From the NCBI GenBank assembly GCA_964601505.1, contig CAZRNR010000041.1:1-19225 (forward strand): DNA of 19,225 nt, in the 5' to 3' direction. A program made the translations under genes and the position numbers. Under the pieces are notes generated by a model. That model was given only the letters and a program-made list of their open reading frames with translations, did not search any database and was not told the origin of the DNA. This document shows positions 7,758 to 13,931 of the stretch, piece by piece (position 1 is the stretch's first letter; each line of letters begins with the position of its first letter). Source of the stretch: DRWZ01 sp964601505 (lineage in GTDB: Bacteria; Calescibacteriota; Calescibacteriia; Calescibacteriales; Calescibacteriaceae).

Positions 7758-8954
7758 GTGATTGAGGGTTTATATATACTTTTGTCTCTTGTTTTGTTCC
7801 TTGTATTTGTCTCAGCTTTTCTATCTGCCTCGGAAGTTATATACTCTTCAAAAAGAGATGAGCTGATTAAAAATTTAGATAGGAATGACCCTATATACGA
7901 TATAGTTGTCCATCCTGAAAAATTTTTTTCAGTTATACTAATCCTTGATAATTTTTCTAACATAGTTATAACCAGTCTTCTGACATATAAGACTATAGAG
8001 ATTTTTGGTAAATTAGCTCTCCCTGTATCAACTGTAATTATTTCAATCATAGTTATTCTTTTTGGTGAGATCCTTCCAAAAATTTTTGCTGTTAAGTATA
8101 AAGGGGAACTTTCAAGGCTTATACTTGTTTCTTCTGCATATATTGTGAAATTCCTCTCTTTTTTCTCATCGCCTGTTTCAAAACTCTTTAGCAAAATAGC
8201 GGAGGAAGAGATTAAAAGGCAAGCTTACTATGATTATCCTCTGCAGGAGCAAGTCAAAATGGTTCGCGGTATCATGAGATTAAAAGACCTTGAACTCCGT
8301 GATTTACTCGTACCGAAACACTCAGTGGTTTCCCTTGATATGAACATGGATGTATCTGATGTGATTTCAATTATAGATAAAACAAAACACACAAGATATC
8401 CTGTTATTTCTGATGGAAGAGTTACAGGAATCTTGCTTTCAAAAAATCTGCTCTGTGATATTACCGTAAGAAAGGCAAGCGGAATCAAACTTAAGGATAT
8501 ACTTGAATTAAATCCAACAGCTATGAGAGAAGCTAAATTTGCCTCTCCCAATAAGCTTGCTCTTGAACAGCTCATAGATTTCAAAAAATGGAGAACACAT
8601 ATGGTCTGCGTTATAGATGATTTCGGTGAGTTTCAGGGTATTGTTACTCTGGAAGATATAATAGAAGAAGTAACAGGAGATCTTTATGATGAATTTATTT
8701 CACCAAAAAAAGACTTTTGGAAAGACGGAGAATATATATATGCTAAAGGATCTACTCCCATAAGGGATATAAATAGAGAGTTTGAAACAGATATAGACGA
8801 AAAATTTGAAACCTTGTCTTCTACTATAATTTCAATCTTGGGGAGGATTCCAGAAAAAGGGGAGAAGGTAAGGTTTGATGGTTGGGAGATAGAGCTTCTT
8901 GATACTTCCAAAAACAGAATAAATCTTGTTAGAATGAAAAAGTTGTATACATGA
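7758..8954 (+). CDS. CNNM/CorC-type membrane protein with CBS pair (hemolysin-like, UPF0053)
   Basis: The 398-residue protein has an N-terminal DUF21/CNNM membrane domain (about 1-145: hydrophobic spans near 5-24, 57-78, 86-104 and 120-138, with SASEVIYSS and FGEILPK motifs), a CBS pair (about 180-312, including HTRYPVISDGRVTGIL and EFQGIVTLEDIIEEVTGD) and a C-terminal CorC_HlyC domain (about 325-395). Family members act in Mg2+/Co2+ transport or homeostasis; the older name hemolysin is not evidence of toxicity. GTG 7758 is the only standard start ahead of the first span; it lies inside an AGAAGGTGAT sequence that itself resembles a Shine-Dalgarno site, so the real start remains uncertain. 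Its stop overlaps the next start as ATGA. Confidence 0.9.
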   Translation: MIEGLYILLSLVLFLVFVSAFLSASEVIYSSKRDELIKNLDRNDPIYDIVVHPEKFFSVILILDNFSNIVITSLLTYKTIEIFGKLALPVSTVIISIIVILFGEILPKIFAVKYKGELSRLILVSSAYIVKFLSFFSSPVSKLFSKIAEEEIKRQAYYDYPLQEQVKMVRGIMRLKDLELRDLLVPKHSVVSLDMNMDVSDVISIIDKTKHTRYPVISDGRVTGILLSKNLLCDITVRKASGIKLKDILELNPTAMREAKFASPNKLALEQLIDFKKWRTHMVCVIDDFGEFQGIVTLEDIIEEVTGDLYDEFISPKKDFWKDGEYIYAKGSTPIRDINREFETDIDEKFETLSSTIISILGRIPEKGEKVRFDGWEIELLDTSKNRINLVRMKKLYT

Positions 8955-9166
8955 GAATATTTCATATAGTTTTTGATGAGAAAGGATTGGAATCATTTAA
9001 AGATTTTGTAAGCCAAATTCATGACATAAACTATCAGCACATATTGATGTTAAATTCAGATTCTCTATACGGTAGTATTAAAGATATTAGAAATGTAGAA
9101 CTGGTTTCGGATTTTGATACTGCAGCAGAGAAATTGATTTTATCTGATAAGGTTATAGTCTGGTAG
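8951..9166 (+). CDS. 71-aa protein, possibly TusB/DsrH-like
   Basis: The frame begins at an ATG overlapping the CNNM stop (ATGA) and ends one base before the cobQ ATG, so it is a translationally coupled member of the cluster. The protein has no membrane segment or cysteine. Its pattern resembles TusB/DsrH sulfur-relay proteins: an initial MxIFHIV strand, ILMLNSDSLYGSI where TusB has a LLLxxDGVYAA strand, VELVSDFDTAAEKL where TusB has VYxLxxDLxARGL, and a DKVIVW end like the TusB C-terminal Trp. It is shorter than usual and has no TusC, TusD or TusE partner nearby, so the family assignment is tentative. Confidence 0.6.
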   Translation: MRIFHIVFDEKGLESFKDFVSQIHDINYQHILMLNSDSLYGSIKDIRNVELVSDFDTAAEKLILSDKVIVW

Positions 9167-9167
9167 G

Positions 9168-10604
9168 ATGCCTAAGGCAGTTCAAATTGTTGCGACGGAG
9201 TCTGATTCAGGTAAAACTCAGATAATATCAGGATTGATGTATATATTCAGACATCTGAAACCATTTCCTTTTAAAGGGCAGAACATGTCGCTAAACTCTT
9301 ATGTCGGTTCAGATAATGGAGAGATGGCTTTTGCTCAGGCTTATCAATCTATGGTGGCAAATGTGACCCCTAATTCAATTTCCAACCCAGTTCTTCTGAA
9401 GCCCGTTCAACGGGGAAGAACAGAGGTTATCTTTAGAGGAAAAAGTATTGGAATTTTTAGCGCAAAGGATTATTGGTTTAGAATTAAAAATGACCTTAAA
9501 GAAAAGGTTTTTTCTATCTTCCAGGAAGTCTTATCAAAAGAGAATTTGGTTTTTGTCGAGGGAGCAGGTAGTTGTGCAGAGGTAAATCTGAAAGACAATG
9601 ATTTCGCTAATCTAAAACTTTCAACAAAATTTAATTTACCTTTCATTCTTGTTTCTGATATAGAAAAGGGTGGAGTCTTTGCTAAAATCATTGGAAGTTA
9701 TGAACTTATGAATAAAAAGGAAAAAGAATTACTATTGGGAATCATCATAAATAAGATGTCCGGAGAAAAAGATTTGCTCAAAGACGGTATAGATTATATT
9801 CAAAAGAAAACTAAAAAGAAAGTTATTGGTATTATACCTTACAGTGAAAATTTGCTTCTCCCTGAGGAAGATTCATTAGGATTTACCAGATCAAAATTTA
9901 AGAAGAAAGTCGGAAGTGCTAAGAAAATTTCAATAAAGGTTATCAAGCTTAGATATATGTCTAACTTTTTTGATTTTTATCCTCTTGAGGTTGATTCAAA
10001 ATACAATGAAGGAATTGAGTTCTCTTATGCCAGAATTCCTGAAGAACTTGATGGTTCAGATGTGATAATTATTCCAGGTTCAAGGAATGTCTTTTTTGAT
10101 CTTAAGTTCCTTAACGATTCTGGATTTTCTCAGAAAATATTGAAGCTTGTTAAGAGGGGGAAAATACTCATAGGTATTTGTGGAGGATATGAAATGTTTT
10201 TCAGAAGAATTCAAGATCAATTTGGAATTGAGTTTCCAAGATATCAGACCGTTGTGGAAGGTTTTGGATTTATAGAAGACACTTTGAGATTTCACATTCA
10301 TAAAAAAGTCGGATGGGAAAAAATTTACATCAAATCTCCTTGGTTTTCTGGCAACGTATTAGGTTTTAATATAAGACACGGCTCAAACGACCTTGTTTAT
10401 TTCTCAAAAGATAATGTTTTCGGTACATTCTTGCACAACATCTTTTGGAACGACAAATTTAGAGAATCTCTGTATAGATACCTTGGCGTAGATTATAAAA
10501 GCAAATTTGTAGATAACTTCAAGAAAGAAACAAAAAACTGGAGCAACTTACTCAAAGATAATTTAGATATAGATTTTATTGAACGAAACCTTCGTTTTAG
10601 CTGA
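9168..10604 (+). CDS. cobQ: cobyric acid synthase
   Basis: CobQ (CbiP) amidates four peripheral carboxylates of adenosylcobyrinic acid a,c-diamide using glutamine and ATP. The 478-residue protein has the N-terminal ATP-binding domain (ATESDSGKT, 9-17; PFKGQNMSLNSYVGSDNGEM, 34-52; NPVLLKP, 73-79; EGAGSCAEVNL, 131-141; SDIEKGGVFAKIIGS, 163-177; IINKMSG) and a C-terminal CobQ-type glutaminase domain with IGICGGYEM (Cys338) and GTFLHNIF (His423). Both catalytic residues are present and length is normal. No other cobalamin gene is in the window. It is the last gene of the plus-strand cluster and ends 3 bp before the stop of convergent yjbQ. Confidence 0.93.
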   Translation: MPKAVQIVATESDSGKTQIISGLMYIFRHLKPFPFKGQNMSLNSYVGSDNGEMAFAQAYQSMVANVTPNSISNPVLLKPVQRGRTEVIFRGKSIGIFSAKDYWFRIKNDLKEKVFSIFQEVLSKENLVFVEGAGSCAEVNLKDNDFANLKLSTKFNLPFILVSDIEKGGVFAKIIGSYELMNKKEKELLLGIIINKMSGEKDLLKDGIDYIQKKTKKKVIGIIPYSENLLLPEEDSLGFTRSKFKKKVGSAKKISIKVIKLRYMSNFFDFYPLEVDSKYNEGIEFSYARIPEELDGSDVIIIPGSRNVFFDLKFLNDSGFSQKILKLVKRGKILIGICGGYEMFFRRIQDQFGIEFPRYQTVVEGFGFIEDTLRFHIHKKVGWEKIYIKSPWFSGNVLGFNIRHGSNDLVYFSKDNVFGTFLHNIFWNDKFRESLYRYLGVDYKSKFVDNFKKETKNWSNLLKDNLDIDFIERNLRFS

Positions 10605-10607
10605 ATT

Positions 10608-11015
10608 TTATTCTCCGATAATTTTAACTATAACTTTTCTCGACCTTGGACCATCAAATTCAGCGAGGAATATTCCCTGCCAAGTTCCGAGAGCTATCTT
10701 TGAATCGTTTATTGGTATGGTCACAGAGTTTCCAATAATTGCTGTTTTTATATGTGAATCAGCATTACCTTCTGTGTGAAGGTAGTTCTTTCCTTCTGGG
10801 GCGATGGAACTCAAGGTATTTTGTATGTCCTTCTGAACTGTTGGGTCATAGTCTTCATTTACAATGACTCCACAGGTGGTATGCGGTATAAAAATTACCA
10901 TTATTCCATTTGATATTTTACTTTCATCACATACCTTTTTCACTCTGTTGGTTATATCAACGAAACAATTTCTTGAATTTGTTTCTACTTCTATGGTTTT
11001 TGAGAAGGTTTTCAT
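10608..11015 (-). CDS. yjbQ: YjbQ/UPF0047 family protein
   Basis: The 135-residue protein matches the UPF0047 family over its full length: IPHTTCGVIVNED (43-55), YLHTEGNADSHI (78-89), a middle GNSVTIPI strand and LGTWQGIFLAEFDGPRSR (109-126). The conserved His, Glu and Asp residues that shape the metal site are present. YjbQ homologues have been reported to show low thiamine-phosphate synthase activity and to replace ThiE in genetic tests; the physiological role is unsettled. Its ATG overlaps the stop of the upstream 50-aa membrane protein (ATGA), which points to coupled translation. Confidence 0.93.
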   Translation of the reverse strand: MKTFSKTIEVETNSRNCFVDITNRVKKVCDESKISNGIMVIFIPHTTCGVIVNEDYDPTVQKDIQNTLSSIAPEGKNYLHTEGNADSHIKTAIIGNSVTIPINDSKIALGTWQGIFLAEFDGPRSRKVIVKIIGE

Positions 11016-11164
11016 TGCTTTAATTTATTGTTGCCATTGTTGCCGTTTTTTTTAATTAGTGAGGAACTTTCTGGGCTTTTGAGAACTTTTATTATACAGA
11101 ATAGGGCAAGAGAAATCACAATCGTCCAGGATGTCAGAAGTAATATCCAACCGTATATTGACAT
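11012..11164 (-). CDS. small single-span membrane protein (50 aa), unrecognised
   Basis: A 50-codon frame runs from ATG 11164-11162 to TGA 11014-11012. The protein has a short N-terminus (MSIYG), one strongly hydrophobic span at about residues 5-26 (two Trp and a Cys), a basic exit (IIKVLK) and a polar Asn/Gly/Lys-rich tail (about 30-50), so an N-out, C-in single-pass topology is expected. Its TGA overlaps the yjbQ ATG. The ATG lies only 6 nt after the CCA of tRNA-Thr on the same strand, with no Shine-Dalgarno in the space. The overlap, topology and codon use argue for a real gene. I do not recognise the family with confidence. Confidence 0.65.
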   Translation of the reverse strand: MSIYGWILLLTSWTIVISLALFCIIKVLKSPESSSLIKKNGNNGNNKLKQ

Positions 11165-11170
11165 GTTTGA

Positions 11171-11246
11171 TGGAGCCAAGGGCGGGACTCGAACCCGCGA
11201 CCTGCTGCTTACAAGGCAGCCGCTCTACCACTTGAGCTACCTTGGC
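11171..11246 (-). tRNA. tRNA-Thr (anticodon UGU)
   Basis: The minus strand folds as a complete cloverleaf: acceptor GCCAAGG/CCTTGGC, D-stem GCTC/GAGC, anticodon stem GCTGC/GCAGC with loop CTTGTAA (anticodon TGT at 11213-11211), variable AGGTC, and T-arm GCGGG-TTCGAGT-CCCGC. Discriminator T and the CCA are encoded (11174-11171). TGT reads ACN threonine codons. A TATAAA (minus strand, just upstream) may serve as its -10 element. The next gene starts 6 nt after the CCA. Confidence 0.97.
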
Positions 11247-11433
11247 TTTATCTTTAATTTATAAGCAAAAAATCTTTAAAAAATAAATTTTCACATTGTA
11301 TTACTTTTTTCTATCAATACCCCTCTCAATCAATCAAAACCAAAAAACTTTCTATCTTACATCAATCATTTCGGTGAGTTTTAGATTGGATTTTTCTTCT
11401 TATAGGAGTGCCTAAAAGAATTTCGGATCATCG

Positions 11434-11490
11434 TTTTATTGAAAGAAGATCTTGGTAGTACTAATTCTCTAATAGATTCTTTCAATAAAA
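11434..11490. repeat. 14-bp perfect inverted repeat downstream of the alpha-oxoamine synthase gene
   Basis: TTTTATTGAAAGAA (11434-11447) and TTCTTTCAATAAAA (11477-11490) are exact reverse complements separated by 29 bases. The right arm lies 8 bp past the alpha-oxoamine synthase stop. No T-run follows on either strand, so it is not a standard intrinsic terminator; it could be a processing or mRNA-stabilising hairpin or a regulator site. Confidence 0.6.
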
Positions 11491-11498
11491 TTCTAAGA

Positions 11499-12758
11499 TT
11501 AGAAATTATCCAACTCGTCTTTAACTTTCTTGATCTTCTCAAGAGCAAATTCAATGTGTTCATCTTCGTGAGTCAGCATAATAGAGGTTCTGAGTAGAGA
11601 TTGCCCCTGAGGAACAGCAGGAGGGATAACACAGTTTGTATACACACCTTCTTCAAAGAGTTTTTTCCAGAACAAAATGGTTTTGATTTCTTCTTCAAGA
11701 ATGATTGGAACTATAGGAGTTTGTGAATCGCCGGTGTTCAATCCAATCCTTTTTAGTTCATTTCTGTATTTATCTCCCTTTTTTCTGAGCATTTCAACCA
11801 TTTCCGGGTTTTCCTTGATTATCTTTAAAGAAGTTCTCACAGCTGCCAGGGCTGGTGGAGGAAGTGCCGCAGAAAATATAATAGATCTACCAAAGTGTTG
11901 TATAAAATCTACAACATACTTTTCTCCAGCAACAAATCCTCCAATAGATGCAAAAGACTTTGAAAATGTTCCCATTATTATATCAACTTTTTCATCTAAC
12001 CCAAAGTGATTTGCTGTTCCCCTTCCACCGTATCCTATGACTCCAAGACCGTGAGCATCATCAACGAAAACTCTGGCCTTGTATTCTTGAGCTATTTTTA
12101 CTATTTGTGGTAATGGAGCGATATCTCCATCCATAGAATATACGCCATCTACTACTATGAGTTTCCCTTTATCGGGTGGAACAGATTTGATAACTTCTTC
12201 AAGAGAAGACATATCATTGTGCCTAAAGTTCAATTTTTTCCCAGAACCAAGTTGTATTGCGTCTATTATTGAAGCATGACATTTTGAATCACATATTATA
12301 TAATCGTTCGGACCAAGCAGAGCTGAAAGTATTCCTATATTTGTTTGGTATCCTGTTGAAAAAACAAGAGCTTTTTCTTTTTTTACAAAATCAGCAAGTT
12401 CCTCTTCAAGTTCAAGGTGCATTTTCAATGTGCCGTTTAAAAACCTTGAGCCCGTTGCGCTTGTTCCATATTTCTCAACCGCTTTTTTTACCTCCTCTTT
12501 AACCTTGGGGTGGTGAGTTAAACCAAGATAGTTGTTGGAACCGAGCATTATTTTCTTCTCACCGTTTATATAAGCTATAGGTCCTTCGTTCCTTTCAAAC
12601 TCAAGGAAATATGGGTAGAGTCCAAGTTCTCTTGCTCTATCTGCTACTTGAAACCTTCTACATTTCTCAAAGATATCAGGTGATTTTGTTCTAAAAACTC
12701 CAAATCTCCCCTTTATTTCGGATGATAGTATTTCTAAAAAACTGTTCGTATCAGACAT
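11499..12758 (-). CDS. alpha-oxoamine synthase (BioF / Kbl / serine palmitoyltransferase family)
   Basis: These PLP enzymes condense an amino acid with an acyl-CoA and lose CO2. The 419-residue protein has the fold-type I motifs in order: GSNNYLGL (73-80), GTSATGSRFLNGTLKMHLELE (98-118), the ring-stacking His in CHASI (His161), DDAHGLGV (Asp233, His236), and the PLP lysine in GTFSKSFAS (Lys267), then AALPP. An N-terminal extension containing FEKCRRF and LGLYPYF before the GP..I-NG segment resembles serine palmitoyltransferase-like members more than minimal BioF. Substrate (pimeloyl-CoA/alanine, acetyl-CoA/glycine, or fatty acyl-CoA/serine) cannot be fixed from sequence. It starts 2 bp after tsf, in one operon with tsf, the L10 gene and perhaps accC. 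Confidence 0.88.
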   Translation of the reverse strand: MSDTNSFLEILSSEIKGRFGVFRTKSPDIFEKCRRFQVADRARELGLYPYFLEFERNEGPIAYINGEKKIMLGSNNYLGLTHHPKVKEEVKKAVEKYGTSATGSRFLNGTLKMHLELEEELADFVKKEKALVFSTGYQTNIGILSALLGPNDYIICDSKCHASIIDAIQLGSGKKLNFRHNDMSSLEEVIKSVPPDKGKLIVVDGVYSMDGDIAPLPQIVKIAQEYKARVFVDDAHGLGVIGYGGRGTANHFGLDEKVDIIMGTFSKSFASIGGFVAGEKYVVDFIQHFGRSIIFSAALPPPALAAVRTSLKIIKENPEMVEMLRKKGDKYRNELKRIGLNTGDSQTPIVPIILEEEIKTILFWKKLFEEGVYTNCVIPPAVPQGQSLLRTSIMLTHEDEHIEFALEKIKKVKDELDNF

Positions 12759-12760
12759 TT

Positions 12761-13357
12761 TTATTCTTTACCGATTTCAAACCTTGAGAATCTTCTTACA
12801 GATATATTTTCTCCAAATTTTGAAATTGCAAGTTTTATCAGATCTTGGATTTTGGTTTTTCCATCCCTTACCCAGGTTTGCTCATAGAGGCAGTTTTCTT
12901 CTATGAATTTTTCGATTTTTCCTTTAGCTATCTTTTCTGCTACATTGTCTGGTTTTCCTTCTGCTTTACTTTGTTCAAAGTATATTTCATATTCTTTTTT
13001 TAGAACATCTTCTGGAACATCTTCCCTTTTCACCCATCTTGGAGCCATAGCTGCTATTTGCATAGCTATCTCATGAGCGAGTTTTTTAAACTCTTCATTT
13101 CTTGCGACAAAATCTGTTTCACAGTTTAGTTCAACTAGAACTCCTATTCTGTTTCCTATATGTATATAAGATTCTATTATTCCTTCTTTGGCTGTTCTAC
13201 TCAGTTTTTTTTCAGCTTTTGCTATACCTTTTTTTCTCAAGATTTCTACTGCTTTCTCAAAATCTCCTTTTGCATCTTCAAGGGCCGACTTGCAGTCCGC
13301 AACTCCTGCACCTGTGGCTTCCTTCAGTTCTTTGATTTTATCCATAATACTACTCAT
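12761..13357 (-). CDS. tsf: elongation factor Ts
   Basis: EF-Ts recycles EF-Tu-GDP to EF-Tu-GTP. The 198-residue protein has the N-terminal UBA-like module (IKELKEATGAGVADCKSALE, 8-27), the EF-Tu-contacting NCETDFVARNEEF (78-90), LAHEIAMQIAA and a C-terminal ISVRRFSRFEIG. It is the short form seen in several thermophilic lineages; E. coli Tsf is about 280 residues. The initiation site is clear: the Shine-Dalgarno GAGGTGA lies 6 bases before ATG. The usual partner rpsB (S2) is absent; an L10 homologue is upstream and an alpha-oxoamine synthase 2 bp downstream. Confidence 0.96.
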   Translation of the reverse strand: MSSIMDKIKELKEATGAGVADCKSALEDAKGDFEKAVEILRKKGIAKAEKKLSRTAKEGIIESYIHIGNRIGVLVELNCETDFVARNEEFKKLAHEIAMQIAAMAPRWVKREDVPEDVLKKEYEIYFEQSKAEGKPDNVAEKIAKGKIEKFIEENCLYEQTWVRDGKTKIQDLIKLAISKFGENISVRRFSRFEIGKE

Positions 13358-13363
13358 TTTCGC

Positions 13364-13371
13364 TCACCTCA
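13364..13371 (-). promoter_or_regulatory. strong Shine-Dalgarno of tsf overlapping the upstream stop codon
   Basis: On the minus strand TGAGGTGA joins the L10 gene's TGA stop (13371-13369) with the Shine-Dalgarno GAGGTGA (13370-13364). This placement suggests that ribosomes finishing L10 feed translation of tsf. Confidence 0.75.
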
Positions 13372-13857
13372 ACTTTTAGACTTTGCATTTAAAATGTTTA
13401 TAAGTGCTCCAGGATACCATTTTAAAGATGAAACTAATCTGTTCAGAACTCCATAAAGATTACCAACTATCATTCCTTTCAGTTCGTCTGAATCTGGAGA
13501 TTTCAGCAGCTCAAGTGTTTTGTTTTTATCGTAGAACTTTTTCTCTATAAGGGAACCAGTGATCTTCTCTTTATCCAAAACTTTTGTAAGCTCTTTTATA
13601 GCTTTTATTGGGTCTTTTTTAACAGCTACAAGAGCTATAGGCTCTTCAAATTTGATTCCCATAAGCATCTTTATAAAAACATTTTTCGCTATCATCACCT
13701 GATTTTCTATTTCCTTCATCTTCTTCCTTATTCCTATGAATGATGGGATATCTAAATTATTGAAGTTGAAAAAGATAAAGTATTTATTGTTCTTTACAAG
13801 CTCCTCAAATTTCTCAAACTTCTTCTTTTTCCATTCCTTTCCTTTTTTAGTTATCAT
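13369..13857 (-). CDS. rplJ: ribosomal protein L10 (uL10) homologue
   Basis: L10 anchors the L7/L12 stalk to 23S rRNA. The 162-residue product has the L10 layout: a basic N-terminal helix, a FIFFNFNNLDIPSFIGIRKKM stretch matching the strand-helix where bacterial L10 has vvvdyrGLtv..lR..lR, a VMIAKNVFIKMLM segment matching VvKNtL...A, then IALVAVKKDPIKAIKEL, and a C-terminal LKSPDSDELKGMIVGNL...NILNAKSK helix region matching the L7/L12-binding end. It is diverged and very Lys-rich, and rplL does not follow it. A Shine-Dalgarno-like GGGAGGG lies 12-13 bases before ATG 13857. Its stop is embedded in the tsf Shine-Dalgarno. Confidence 0.75.
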   Translation of the reverse strand: MITKKGKEWKKKKFEKFEELVKNNKYFIFFNFNNLDIPSFIGIRKKMKEIENQVMIAKNVFIKMLMGIKFEEPIALVAVKKDPIKAIKELTKVLDKEKITGSLIEKKFYDKNKTLELLKSPDSDELKGMIVGNLYGVLNRLVSSLKWYPGALINILNAKSKS

Positions 13858-13884
13858 ATTTTTTTAATCCCTCCCTTCTCATTC

Positions 13885-13913
13885 ATTAAAAAATTGAATA
13901 AATAAATCATCAA
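13885..13913 (-). promoter_or_regulatory. candidate promoter ahead of the L10-tsf genes
   Basis: On the minus strand TTGATG (13913-13908) and TTTAAT (13890-13885) are 17 bp apart, inside the 74-bp gap between accC and the L10 gene. Transcription would start near 13878, giving a leader of about 20 bases that includes the GGGAGGG ribosome-binding sequence. Confidence 0.35.
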
Positions 13914-13931
13914 AAAACATTTTAGTAAAAA

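Noticed and set aside
11028..11264. Plus-strand 78-codon frame ending in GGTRTRDLLLTRQPLYHLSYLG
   Set aside because: The C-terminal part is the antisense of tRNA-Thr, a well-known false protein pattern, and the rest is antisense to the 50-aa membrane protein.
12257..13379. Several plus-strand frames of 63-98 codons opposite tsf, the L10 gene and the alpha-oxoamine synthase gene
   Set aside because: They are antisense shadows of clearly recognisable genes, rich in Phe and Leu from reverse-complemented Lys and Glu codons.
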